From: Bin87 sp964502995
GTDB lineage: Bacteria; Chloroflexota; Dehalococcoidia; Lucifugimonadales; UBA3495
DNA: 64,000 nt
Direction of reading: 5' to 3'
Assembly (NCBI GenBank): GCA_964502995.1
Contig: CAZCZB010000005.1
Location: 1-64,000, forward strand
Shown: positions 25,149 to 34,033 of the stretch, one piece after another
Layout: each line of letters opens with the position of its first letter
How positions within the stretch are numbered: the stretch's first letter is position 1
Made by a program: the position numbers and the translations under genes
The notes under the pieces: generated by a model
Seen by the model: only the letters and a program-made list of their open reading frames with translations
Told to the model about the DNA's origin: nothing
Databases searched by the model: none

Positions 25149-28100
25149 GTGTCTCCGGACTTTGTGGAACTGTGCGCCCATTCCTGGTTCTCCTTTGGCG
25201 CGGGGGCTTCGTCGGTGGCCGAACTGGTTGCCCGCGCTGCCGAATACGGCCACCCGGCCCTTGGCCTGACCGACGTGAGCAATTTCTGCGGAAGCCTGGA
25301 GTTCGCGCAGGAGTGCCGGTCTGCCGGTATCCAGTCAATGGTGGGCGTTGAACTCCGCGTGCGGGAGGGCGGCGCTGCCGGCCCGGTTACTTTCATCGCC
25401 GAAACCGGCGCCGGCTACTCCAACCTGTGCCGGATGGTGTCGCTGGCGCATATCACCGGCGGGCGCACCGCGCCGGAACTGGACGTCAGGTTCCTGGACG
25501 CGCACAGCGATGGAGTAATCGCGCTGCTGGGCGCGCCGGATGGCCTGCTGTCAGCCGACATAGCCGCCGGCCGGTGGAGCATTGCCGAGGAACGCGTGCG
25601 GACCTATTGCAACCGGTTCGGAGCCGGCGCAGTGTTCCTCCTCTTGCAGCAGCATCTGGCCCACGGCGACACCGTCCGCAACCGCAGAATGGCCGAACTT
25701 TCCCGGCGGTGCGGCATTGGCGTGGTCGCCTCCAACGCTCCCTGGTATCACGACGCGAGCCGGGCGAGGCTGCACGATGCGCTCACGGCCATGCGTCTCA
25801 ACGCATCTCTCAGCGAGGCGCGGCCACACCTCAAGGTCAACGCCAACTACGACCTGCTGCCGCCCGGCGCCGCGCAGGTCAGGCTGCGCCGCTACCCCAA
25901 GGCCCTGGCCGCCTCTCTTGCCATCGCCGAACGCTGCTCGGATTTCAACCTGCTTGATTTCGTGGCCGGACGCTATCGCTTTCCCGACATACCCACGCCG
26001 CCGGGTTATGACTCCCAATCGTGGCTGGAACGGCTCTGCCGGGAGTCGGCTCAGCGGCGCTACGGGAGCATTGACCGGCAGGTCAGGGACCGGCTCGATG
26101 AGGAATTCGCGCTGATCCGTCGCCATGGCCTGGCCGGGTTTTTCCTCGTATATCACCGCATCGTTGAACTGGCGCGGGAGTGCATGCTGGACCTGGGCTA
26201 CGGCCACCTGGAAACACCGTTGGAATGGCTGCCGCCCGGCCGGGGCCGGGGTTCCTCGGTGTCAATGCTGGTTGGGTATCTCATTGGCCTGTCCCATGTG
26301 GACCCGCTGGCCTACGGACTGGCGCTCGACCGGTTCCTGTCGGCCGACAGCGCATCGGTGCCGGACATCGACCTGGACTTTCCCCGGGACATTCGAGAGC
26401 GGCTCATCCTGCGCATCATCGAGGAATGGGGTTGGGATCACGCCGTTCTCACCGGCATGTATCCCACCTACAAGGCTCGCGGCGTGGTGAGGGATCTGGG
26501 GAAAGCCCTGGGCCTGGCCGCCGCCGAGGTGGGAGCATTCGCGCGTCGCATTGAGTCCAACTCGGTATCAGAGTTGCCGCTGCTGCCGGGTTACCTGGAA
26601 CTGGCCGGTCGTCCGGGCTGGGACATTCTGTTCAGCCTGGCCGGTTCCCTGCAGGGCTTTCCAAAGAGCCTGGCGCAGCACCCGGGAGGGATGCTGATCA
26701 GCTCCACGCCCCTTACCGATTTCGTGCCGGTGCAGCCGGCCGCCATCGAGGGACGCTACATCGGCCAATGGGACAAGGACATCGCGGACGATGCCGGCAT
26801 GGTCAAGATCGACCTGCTCGCCCTGGGCGCGTTGTCCCAACTCCAGCAGGCGGTGGGACTGGTGCGAACCCGCACCGGCACGGAACCGGACCTGAGCCGC
26901 ATCAACTACCGGGACCCCGAGGTGTTCAACGATCTCGGCCGGGGCGACACCACCGGCGTGTTCCAGGTCGAATCCGCCGCCCAGATGCAGACCATCGTGC
27001 GGATGCGTCCCGAGAACATCTACGAGCTTGCCCTGGAGATCGCGGCGGTTCGGCCCGGCGTGGGCGCGCACGATGGCATTGCCGAGTTTCTGCGTCGTCG
27101 CAAGGGAATGCCCTGGACATACGACCATCCATTGGAACGGCACGCGCTGGAACGCTCCATGGGCGTGATCCTGTTTCAGGACCAGGTGGTGCAGTTGGGC
27201 ATGGACGTGGGAGGTTTCACCGCCGCCGAAGCGGACCGGATGCGCCGGGCCTTCGCGCGCCGCAATGGTCAGGCATTGGTGGCAGAGTACCGGGAGCGGT
27301 TCATCAGGGGCGCGTGGGAACGCGGCGTATCCCGTGACGCGGCGGAAACCGTCTTCGGAAAGTTCAATCCCCACTACATGTTCCCAGAGGGTCATGCCCT
27401 GGCCTTCGCCTTCACCGCTTACCAGATGGCCTGGCTGCGCCGCTACCATCCGTTGGAGTTTTACGTGGGACTGTTCAACGAGCAGCCCATGGGCTTCTGG
27501 GACCTGGACACGCTGAAGCAGGACGCCCGCCGCCTGGGCATCCGTGTCGCCCACCCCGACGTGAACCGCTCCGACCTGCTCTGCACCGCCGAGGGAGATA
27601 GCACCCTTCGGCTGGGGCTGAGCTTCGTGAAAGGCCTCGATGCCCGATTGGGTGAGATTCTGCTGAGGGCCAGGTCCAGCGGAAAGTTCAAGGATCTGTC
27701 CGACCTGCTGGCGCGTTCGGGGCTGTCGCGGGAGGCTTTGGAAAACCTGGCACGGGCCGGCGCTTTGGACAACTTGCCGGGCATAGGAGACCGCCGGCAG
27801 GCGTTGTGGCAACTGGGAGTCGGGTACACGCCCGGAGTGCGGCGAGGGCAGCTTGCCCTGGCATTGCCGTCCCCACCGGCTCCGACGATGTTCGCCGACC
27901 AGACCCGCGCCGAGCGGGTGCTGGACGAATACGCCCTGCTGGGCCTGTGCCCCGACGGGCACGTGATGGAACTGGCCCGCAATTTCCTGGGACCGGAGGT
28001 GCTGACCAGCGACAGCCTCCAGGCCGCCCGCGATGGTGACGTGGTGCGGGTGGCCGGCCGGGTCGTCCGGCGTCAGCGCCCGCTGGCTCGCGCGGTGTTT

Positions 28101-28307
28101 CTGACCCTTGAGGACGAATGGGGCCTGATCCCGGTGGCGGTATGGGAAGGCCGGTGGGAGGCGCTAAAGCACGTCCTGAAGAAACCGCTGGTGGTCATCG
28201 AAGGCGAGGTGTCCCGTCGCGACAACACCCTGAACGTCATGGCCGAACGGGCGTGGCCGTTGTCAGTCTCATTCGACGACCGGCGACGCCGGCAGGACTG
28301 GCGGTAG
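25149..28307 (+). CDS. dnaE2: Error-prone DNA polymerase III alpha, DnaE2
   Basis: This 1052-residue C-family polymerase has the short DnaE2/ImuC architecture. The PHP domain begins at residue ~5 with the altered motif LCAHSWFSFGAGASS. Catalytic aspartates are in SVPDIDLDFPRDIRE, and the third region reads DKDIADDAGMVKIDLLALG. HPGGMLIS and EGHALAFAFTAYQMAWLR are further conserved blocks. A tandem HhH and an OB domain (DGDVVRVAGRVVRRQRPLAR) close the protein. The length fits DnaE2 and is shorter than replicative DnaE1. The start is GTG 25149 directly after imuB. The pair forms an inducible mutasome for lesion bypass. Confidence 0.93.
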   Translation: MSPDFVELCAHSWFSFGAGASSVAELVARAAEYGHPALGLTDVSNFCGSLEFAQECRSAGIQSMVGVELRVREGGAAGPVTFIAETGAGYSNLCRMVSLAHITGGRTAPELDVRFLDAHSDGVIALLGAPDGLLSADIAAGRWSIAEERVRTYCNRFGAGAVFLLLQQHLAHGDTVRNRRMAELSRRCGIGVVASNAPWYHDASRARLHDALTAMRLNASLSEARPHLKVNANYDLLPPGAAQVRLRRYPKALAASLAIAERCSDFNLLDFVAGRYRFPDIPTPPGYDSQSWLERLCRESAQRRYGSIDRQVRDRLDEEFALIRRHGLAGFFLVYHRIVELARECMLDLGYGHLETPLEWLPPGRGRGSSVSMLVGYLIGLSHVDPLAYGLALDRFLSADSASVPDIDLDFPRDIRERLILRIIEEWGWDHAVLTGMYPTYKARGVVRDLGKALGLAAAEVGAFARRIESNSVSELPLLPGYLELAGRPGWDILFSLAGSLQGFPKSLAQHPGGMLISSTPLTDFVPVQPAAIEGRYIGQWDKDIADDAGMVKIDLLALGALSQLQQAVGLVRTRTGTEPDLSRINYRDPEVFNDLGRGDTTGVFQVESAAQMQTIVRMRPENIYELALEIAAVRPGVGAHDGIAEFLRRRKGMPWTYDHPLERHALERSMGVILFQDQVVQLGMDVGGFTAAEADRMRRAFARRNGQALVAEYRERFIRGAWERGVSRDAAETVFGKFNPHYMFPEGHALAFAFTAYQMAWLRRYHPLEFYVGLFNEQPMGFWDLDTLKQDARRLGIRVAHPDVNRSDLLCTAEGDSTLRLGLSFVKGLDARLGEILLRARSSGKFKDLSDLLARSGLSREALENLARAGALDNLPGIGDRRQALWQLGVGYTPGVRRGQLALALPSPPAPTMFADQTRAERVLDEYALLGLCPDGHVMELARNFLGPEVLTSDSLQAARDGDVVRVAGRVVRRQRPLARAVFLTLEDEWGLIPVAVWEGRWEALKHVLKKPLVVIEGEVSRRDNTLNVMAERAWPLSVSFDDRRRRQDWR

Positions 28308-28323
28308 GCGTCCAGGACTTCAC

Positions 28324-28465
28324 GCAATGGGCCGGGGCCTTTCCAAAGTCTCCACACTTTCCGCTCATGGTGAGCCCGTCGAACCACCAGTTTCGTCCTT
28401 CGACAGGCTCAGGACGAGCGGACACAAGAAGATTATGCAACTTTGGAAAGGCCCTGGCAATGGGC
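28324..28465. mobile_element. MITE-like element B with target duplication
   Basis: Ends at 28333-28349 and 28440-28456 are inverted copies (CGGGGCCTTTCCAAAGT against CAGGGCCTTTCCAAAGT). They are flanked by the direct repeat GCAATGGGC at 28324-28332 and 28457-28465. The core is the inverted CCGCTCATGGTGAGCC ... GGCTCAGGACGAGCGG arrangement. It lies in the gap after dnaE2 and encodes nothing. Together with element A it defines a family. Confidence 0.75.
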
Positions 28466-28572
28466 GCATGGTTTTCGCCCGTGAATCGTCGCTTGAGTTT
28501 CCACACCGCAGGAACGGGTTGAGGCAGCCAACGGCGCCGCCCCACCCAAGCGAACCATCCCGGTTCGGCACC

Positions 28573-28608
28573 AAAAAAAACCGGCTGGGGATACTGGCCC
28601 CAGCCGGT
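28573..28608 (-). terminator. Rho-independent terminator of PPOX gene
   Basis: An 11-bp perfect stem (ACCGGCTGGGG at 28580-28590 and CCCCAGCCGGT at 28598-28608) is followed on the minus strand by eight T residues (28573-28580). It lies about 60 bases after the stop codon of the minus-strand gene ending at 28668. Confidence 0.85.
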
Positions 28609-28667
28609 CGAACTTTCATCGCGTCGCAACCTGATTGGCTGCGCGGTTCGTTCCATACGCAACGATG

Positions 28668-29255
28668 CTACGGGCGCAGCGGTATCGGGCGGTTCTCCTG
28701 GTTCTCGGCGATCTGGTCGGTGTCCCACAACTTGGCGAAGTTGTAGGCGCGTGGGCAGTGGCCGTAGGATTCCTCGACGTTGATGATGATGCCCTGCAGG
28801 TGCTTGGCGTTGTCGTCAGTCCAGTAGAGCGAAAGCTCGACCTTCTGCCGCTCCAGTTCTTCCTTGTCCACGATGGACACGGTGCCGTTCACGCGAACCG
28901 TATCGTTGACGCCGGGGATCATGAACAGCAGCCCGACGTGAGGGTTGGCGTCCATGTTCTGGTAGGACTGGAACAGGCGGTTGCCCGCCACGTCCGGCAA
29001 CAGCAGCCGGGTGTTGTCGATCACCTTGACGAACCCGGGCTTGCCGCCCTTGGGCGACGCGTCGCAGTTGCCGTCGGGGTCTGCGGACGCCATGACCACG
29101 AAGGGCGAGGCTTCGATAAACTTCTGGACGAACTCCGACATCTCGCCCTTCACCTTGAACTTGGCGCGCGCGCTCATTTCACCGAACTGGTCGTTGAACC
29201 GGCTGGCTTCCTGTTCAATGGTGCAGAGATCGTCGGCTGCGACGGTGGTAGTCAT
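28668..29255 (-). CDS. Pyridoxamine 5'-phosphate oxidase family protein
   Basis: This 195-residue protein has the split-barrel FMN-binding fold of the PPOX superfamily and resembles the MSMEG_1061-type subgroup. Motifs include FVVMASADPDGNCDASPKGG and RLLLPDVAGNRLFQSYQNMD with NPHVGLLFMIPG (FMN phosphate binding), and VRVNGTVSIV. The C-terminus CPRAYNFAKLWD is typical of the subgroup. The start is ATG 29255 with GGGAGGG eight bases upstream. A strong intrinsic terminator follows. It probably reduces a small molecule with FMN or F420, and the substrate is unknown. Confidence 0.85.
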   Translation of the reverse strand: MTTTVAADDLCTIEQEASRFNDQFGEMSARAKFKVKGEMSEFVQKFIEASPFVVMASADPDGNCDASPKGGKPGFVKVIDNTRLLLPDVAGNRLFQSYQNMDANPHVGLLFMIPGVNDTVRVNGTVSIVDKEELERQKVELSLYWTDDNAKHLQGIIINVEESYGHCPRAYNFAKLWDTDQIAENQENRPIPLRP

Positions 29256-29378
29256 GGCTGGTACCCTCCCGGCGTTTACGTATTCGACTTGATGGCGCAC
29301 AGAATACCCGATTTGCGCCGGCTGCGCCACCGGAATTAAGTTACTATGGCTGCAAATCATACGGGAGCCGTCCTGAAC

Positions 29379-31736
29379 ATGACCGCAACCGCCATTGGCG
29401 CTTCCAACATAACCACCGCTGACCTCGCCGCCGCCGTGCCCTCCATGAACGGCGAATTGCGCCTGCCCGGACTCAACGACACGGTCAACATCTGGCGCGA
29501 CCGTCTCGGCATTCCGCACATCCGCGCCGCCAACGAGCATGACGCCTGGTTTGCCCAGGGATTCGCCACCGCCCAGGATCGCCTGTGGGCCATGGAATTC
29601 GACCGGCTGCGCGCCGTGGGCCGATGGGCCGAGGCCGCCGGCGATTCCGTCGCAGGGCAGGATATGCAGATGCGACGGCTCCGCCTCGAGGACGCCGCCC
29701 GCGCCGATTACGAGGCCGCCGGCCCTCGCGCAAAGGCGATGCTCGACGCCTACTCCGCCGGCGTCAACGCGTTCATAAACAGCGACGCGCCGCTGCCTGT
29801 TGAATATGCCATCACCGGCATCGCGCCCGAGCCGTGGGAACCGTGGCACGGCCTGGCCATCTACAAGGTGCGCCACATTTTCATGGGCGTCTTTGAGAGC
29901 AAGGCTTGGCGCGCCCGGCTGGTCAAGGAACTGGGAGCAGAGCGCGCCGCTGAACTGTTCCCGTCCTACCCGCCCGGCCAGCCCGTGATCATTCCCACCG
30001 GCGCGGATTACGACGGCCCCGTGGACGTTGGCCTGCAGGAGATGCTGGATGCAGCCTCTGATCTCAACCTGATCGGCGAAACCGACAGCGGCTCCAACTC
30101 GTGGGTGATTTCAGGATCGCGCACCGCCACCGGAGGCCCAATCCTAGCCGGCGACAGCCACCGGGGTCTGGACACACCCAGCGTGTACTACCAGAACCAC
30201 GTCGCCTGCGATGCCTTCGACGTGATCGGCGTGTCTTTCGCCGGCCTGCCCGCCTTCCCCCATTTCGGACACAACGGCGGGGTCGCCTGGTGCGTCACCC
30301 ATACCGCCGCCGACTACCAGGATCTGTACATTGAGAGGTTCAACGACGCCGATCCGTCCCTCTACCAGCACGGCGACCTGTGGTTCAACGCCGACGTGCG
30401 CGACGAGGTTATCCGCGTGCGGGACGGCGAGGATGTTCACATTCGCACCTGGGCGACGCGACACGGCCCGGTGGTTGCCGGCGACCCGTTGACCGGCTAC
30501 GGGCTGGCCCTGCGCTACACCGCCAGCGACGGCCCCGACCCGTGGACCGACATTCTGTGCAGCATGCTGGATGCCCGCACCGTGCCGGAACTTGCCGACG
30601 CAATGGAGGGCTGGGTTGACCCCGTCAACAATTTCATGATGGCCGACTCCGAGGGCAACATCGGCTACCAGTGCCGGGGCGAAATCCCGCGCCGGCCCGG
30701 TGATGCGCCGGCGCCGTTGCCCTTCGCGGGCTGGGACGGCCGGCACGAATGGCAGGGCAGCATCCCCTTTGACGAAATGCCGCGCAACATCAACCCGCCG
30801 GAGGGGTACATCGCCACCGCCAACAACCGGCCCGTCGAAGCGGATTACCCCTACTACATCTCGATGGATTTCGCCCCCGGCTACCGGGCCATGCGCGTGA
30901 GCCAAGGCATCAACACCATCAAGAACCCGTCGGCCAACGACATGGGCCGCATCCACGCCGAACGGCTTTCGATTCCGGCGCAGACCTACGTCGCCGCCCT
31001 GTCGAAACTTGCCGAGCCGTCGGACTCCACCGAGGCGTCCGCCCTGCGCCGGCTGTGCGCATGGTCGGGCAGCATGGATGTGGACGCCGTTGAGCCCACC
31101 ATCTACAGCGCGATGCGCGACGCCCTGATGTGGCGTCTCCTCAAGCACAACCTTGGTGAAAGGCTGGCCGCGCTGGCGTGGGAGCCTGTGGATCGCGGCC
31201 GCGGGGTATTCTTCAACCGGTTCCGCAATCTGGTGACCGACGCCATCGCTGAGGATGACACTGCGTTGCTGCCAGATGGCGAAACCTGGGCCGGCGCGTT
31301 GGGCGCAGCCCTTTCGGAGGGGGTGCGCGTACTAACCCACAAGCTCGGCCCGGACATCGAGGGTTGGCCCTGGAGCCAGGTGCATCGCACCCGGCCGCAG
31401 CATCCATTGTCGATGGTGATGCCCGAACTCAGCGACCGGTTGGATCCGCCGCGTATCGCCACCGGAGGCGATGGCGACACGCCGTGGGCCGGTGCCTATT
31501 CGCCGGCGGACTTTGCCGCAGTTGGGGGAATGTCGGTGTTCCGATACGCCTACGACCCCATGGACTGGGAGCGTTCCCTTTGGGCCGTGCCGCTGGGAGC
31601 GTCCGGCCACTCGGCCAGCCCACACTTCGCCGATCAGGCCGAAATGTGGAGCCAGGTTCGCATGGCCCCCATGCTGTACGGCTGGGACCGCATCGCCGCC
31701 AACGCGAAGACGAAGCAGGTGTTGCTGGCGCGATGA
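29379..31736 (+). CDS. Penicillin acylase family (Ntn hydrolase)
   Basis: This 785-residue protein belongs to the penicillin/cephalosporin/AHL acylase family of N-terminal nucleophile hydrolases, which self-cleave into alpha and beta chains. The cleavage site is visible as TDSGSNSWVISG. The Ser after the first Gly (residue ~239) becomes the beta-chain nucleophile. The alpha part begins NIWRDRLGIPHIRA with AQDRLWAMEFDRL, both family hallmarks. No signal peptide is visible, so it seems cytoplasmic, unlike classic acylases. The start is set at ATG 29379, which has GGAG upstream. ATG 29346 would add 11 residues. The acyl-amide substrate is unknown. Confidence 0.88.
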   Translation: MTATAIGASNITTADLAAAVPSMNGELRLPGLNDTVNIWRDRLGIPHIRAANEHDAWFAQGFATAQDRLWAMEFDRLRAVGRWAEAAGDSVAGQDMQMRRLRLEDAARADYEAAGPRAKAMLDAYSAGVNAFINSDAPLPVEYAITGIAPEPWEPWHGLAIYKVRHIFMGVFESKAWRARLVKELGAERAAELFPSYPPGQPVIIPTGADYDGPVDVGLQEMLDAASDLNLIGETDSGSNSWVISGSRTATGGPILAGDSHRGLDTPSVYYQNHVACDAFDVIGVSFAGLPAFPHFGHNGGVAWCVTHTAADYQDLYIERFNDADPSLYQHGDLWFNADVRDEVIRVRDGEDVHIRTWATRHGPVVAGDPLTGYGLALRYTASDGPDPWTDILCSMLDARTVPELADAMEGWVDPVNNFMMADSEGNIGYQCRGEIPRRPGDAPAPLPFAGWDGRHEWQGSIPFDEMPRNINPPEGYIATANNRPVEADYPYYISMDFAPGYRAMRVSQGINTIKNPSANDMGRIHAERLSIPAQTYVAALSKLAEPSDSTEASALRRLCAWSGSMDVDAVEPTIYSAMRDALMWRLLKHNLGERLAALAWEPVDRGRGVFFNRFRNLVTDAIAEDDTALLPDGETWAGALGAALSEGVRVLTHKLGPDIEGWPWSQVHRTRPQHPLSMVMPELSDRLDPPRIATGGDGDTPWAGAYSPADFAAVGGMSVFRYAYDPMDWERSLWAVPLGASGHSASPHFADQAEMWSQVRMAPMLYGWDRIAANAKTKQVLLAR

Positions 31737-31775
31737 TGGTAAACTGACACTACCACTCCGCGAGAGGAAGCAAAA

Positions 31776-32051
31776 ATGGCCCTTCGACCAGTCCCATTGG
31801 AAGACCTGAGCTTTCCCGCCAAGGTACTGCTATTGGGAGCCGGGATCGTGTTTGTCTGTACCGCGTCCTTGGTCGCCTGCTTGTTTCTAACGGGGTTGAG
31901 CCCATTCGGACAAGCTGTAGCATCCTTGAGCAGCGAGGCCGGAATCTTTGCGTTATCAGCCGGCGTCGTGTTATTTGCCTTCTTGCTAGGAAGCGCGGTA
32001 TGGGCATTCTGGCGTCAAGGATTGAAGCCTTGGGGCTGGTCGGGTGATTAG
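31776..32051 (+). CDS. Small two-helix membrane protein
   Basis: This 91-residue protein has two clear hydrophobic segments (VLLLGAGIVFVCTASLVACL and FALSAGVVLFAFLLGSAVWA) and a short cytoplasmic tail ending WGWSGD. It is not recognised. The ATG 31776 is preceded by a purine-rich GAGAGGAAG site. It overlaps the following membrane-protein gene by eight bases, so the two are probably coexpressed. Base composition is lower in GC than neighbouring genes. Confidence 0.6.
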   Translation: MALRPVPLEDLSFPAKVLLLGAGIVFVCTASLVACLFLTGLSPFGQAVASLSSEAGIFALSAGVVLFAFLLGSAVWAFWRQGLKPWGWSGD

Positions 32052-32448
32052 AGGTGTTTTGCGGGAGGCCTTGGTGGCCTTGGGTTGGGCATGGTTCAGC
32101 GCTTACACCTTGTTGGGTGTGCTGATCATGCTCACGCCATTGTTGGGATTGGACTTGCCAGCATCGATTCAATCTGGCCGCGGCTCCGCTTTGCAATTCG
32201 TCGCGGCTATCATCGCACTCGCGGCAATAGTCCCGGCACTATTGAAAGACCCAAATTGGCTGGCGATCAGCGCCACATCTGTTGCAACAGTTTTCGGCAT
32301 TGTTGGCACGTGGCTCGTTTTCGCTGTTCATAACCCATTTTGGGCAGTTATTATTTTCGGATTCACATTTGTAGCTTTCTATGCCACAGGCGCTTATCTA
32401 TTATTCGTCTCGTTGATCTCGTTGGTGAGGCTTAGTCGGGGTCCATAA
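32044..32448 (+). CDS. Membrane protein of unknown function
   Basis: This 134-residue protein has four probable membrane helices (LIMLTPLLGL, FVAAIIALAAIVPALL, ATSVATVFGIVGTWLVFAV, AVIIFGFTFVAFYATGAYLL). The start is GTG 32044, inside the preceding gene by eight bases. No motif is recognised. With the upstream 91-residue protein it may form a small heteromeric membrane unit. It converges on the LLM oxidoreductase gene with no gap between the two 3' ends. GC content is lower than the surrounding genes, hinting at acquisition. Confidence 0.6.
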   Translation: MIRGVLREALVALGWAWFSAYTLLGVLIMLTPLLGLDLPASIQSGRGSALQFVAAIIALAAIVPALLKDPNWLAISATSVATVFGIVGTWLVFAVHNPFWAVIIFGFTFVAFYATGAYLLFVSLISLVRLSRGP

Positions 32449-33459
32449 CTAATCATCCCGCAGGTGCGGCGCCACTCGCTCTGCGAACAGTTCCAGGTTG
32501 GCGACGCCGTCGGACAGCGGCATCCCCGGCCACATCATGCGGAAGCAGCCGTGGGACATACCCAACTCGCGGTAGCGTGAAAGTTCCTCCACCACCTCGT
32601 CGGGGCTGCCGATGACGAAGCGGTCGCGGGCCAGGTCCTCGAAGGGTTCGCGGAAGTTTTCGTCACCCGGAAGCGCCTTGTCCTGGCCCCACTGGGCGTA
32701 GGCTTCGTACTTGCCGCCAAGGTACGGCTCGGCCAGGGAGTATGCCTCCTCGTGGGTTCGCCCCACGAACACCTCTCGACCCAACGGCAGGCGCTCCGGC
32801 GCGCCGGAGTCAGCCGCGCCCGCAGCTTCGTGGTACATTTCCACCTGCTGGCTGATGGTCTCAAACTTGGCGTGGGGATTCACGTACCACGTATAGCCCA
32901 TGCGAGCCGCCCGCGTGATGGCAGCATCGCTGTTGGCGGCAACCCACACCGGCGGATTGGGCTGCTGCACGGGTCGCAGCATCAGTTGGGCATCCCGTAG
33001 CTGGAAATACTGACCCTCAAAGTCAACGCGCTCGCCCGACCACAGGAGGCGCATTGCCTCCAGGCACTCCAGGTAGCGGCTCACCCGAGTCCGCCGGGGC
33101 ACGCCGAAATTGTCGTACTCCTCGTCCCGGTAGCCCAGCGCCGCCGACAGCGTGAAGTTGCCGCCGGTGATCACGTCCATCGTGGCTACGCGCTCGGCAA
33201 GGTCCACGGGATGATGCAGCGGCACCAGCATGGTCGCCACCAGGCCCATGCCTTTGGCCTCAGCGGAAATGCGGGCCAGCAGCGGCATGGTCTGCAGCTG
33301 CTGGTACGGATCGGTCAGGTAGTGCTGGCCCTGATAGACCATGTCGAACCCGAGGTCCCGCGCCGCGCCCACGTAGGTGCAGATGTCGGCGAAGGCCTGT
33401 TGCATATCCGCGCCAGCGGGCTGCTGGGCGATGGCCGAAAGAGAGACTCCAAACTTCAT
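32449..33459 (-). CDS. LLM-class flavin-dependent oxidoreductase
   Basis: This 336-residue luciferase-like monooxygenase or reductase has the recognisable elements GFDMVYQGQHYLTDPYQQLQ, ATMLVPLHHPVDLAERVATM, GGNFTLSAALGYRDEEYDNF and PPVWVAANSDAAITRAARMG. It is a different subgroup from the LLM protein at 15788. The start is ATG 33459 with AGGAG at 33465-33469. A longer in-frame stretch upstream is not supported. The family uses FMN or F420 to oxidise diverse organics. The substrate is unknown. Confidence 0.86.
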   Translation of the reverse strand: MKFGVSLSAIAQQPAGADMQQAFADICTYVGAARDLGFDMVYQGQHYLTDPYQQLQTMPLLARISAEAKGMGLVATMLVPLHHPVDLAERVATMDVITGGNFTLSAALGYRDEEYDNFGVPRRTRVSRYLECLEAMRLLWSGERVDFEGQYFQLRDAQLMLRPVQQPNPPVWVAANSDAAITRAARMGYTWYVNPHAKFETISQQVEMYHEAAGAADSGAPERLPLGREVFVGRTHEEAYSLAEPYLGGKYEAYAQWGQDKALPGDENFREPFEDLARDRFVIGSPDEVVEELSRYRELGMSHGCFRMMWPGMPLSDGVANLELFAERVAPHLRDD

Positions 33460-33499
33460 AATTTCTCCTGCCGGTGATCCGGACGGTTGCGATGCCGGA

Positions 33500-33730
33500 T
33501 TATTGGTCTGAAACTGACGAGATCTCGGCGGAATCGTCGTCACCCACGAAATGCACGGCGGCGCTGCGTTGACGCTCTTTCCATGCTTCGAACTCTGCGT
33601 TGGCTTCGGCACGGGCGCGTGCCTCGCCTTCTGCTGCGCCGTCGGTCCTGCCCTGCGCCCTGCCGATCTCGATTCCGGCTTCACGCTGGGCGTTCAGCAG
33701 CGGTTTCAAAAGGGTTTCCAACAGAGCCAT
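33500..33730 (-). CDS. Small charged helical protein
   Basis: This 76-residue protein has an amphipathic N-terminal helix (MALLETLLKPLLNAQREAG), a Gly/Ala/Arg/Glu-rich helix (GRTDGAAEGEARARAEA) and a conserved-looking EAWKERQRSAA followed by an acidic end (GDDDSAE). GGAGG at 33741-33745 sits ten bases before ATG 33730. The frame is open further upstream without a better start. The 64-residue protein at 57418 has the same build. Both may be derived from C-terminal tails of transposase-like Rpn/PD-(D/E)XK proteins, but this is a guess. The 33731-34033 gap holds nothing else that is convincing. Confidence 0.5.
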   Translation of the reverse strand: MALLETLLKPLLNAQREAGIEIGRAQGRTDGAAEGEARARAEANAEFEAWKERQRSAAVHFVGDDDSAEISSVSDQ

Positions 33731-34033
33731 GATGCGATTGCCTCCGATGTGGGAGATTGCCAAAACGGCCAGCGCCACCGCCGGGTCAATTTGTGTTGCG
33801 CTGACCATCCTCTCCAGAATACTCGCAGTGGTCAACAGATGCCGCACATGCGCCCGGTCGGTGTCGCGTAGAGCGTGGGCGCGGCCATCACGAACTCTGC
33901 CGCAGTCGCGGCCGGTGGTACAGTGCGCGGAACTTACCAACGCGACGAATAACGTCGCAGTGGCGTTAATATAGCATCGCCAAGCGACCGGGCCATGTTC
34001 ACAGGCGTTCGCCCGGCGATGCTGCGGTATCCG

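Noticed and set aside
26568..27962. 464-codon open frame antisense to dnaE2
   Set aside because: No recognisable domain, and the dnaE2 motifs on the other strand are unambiguous.
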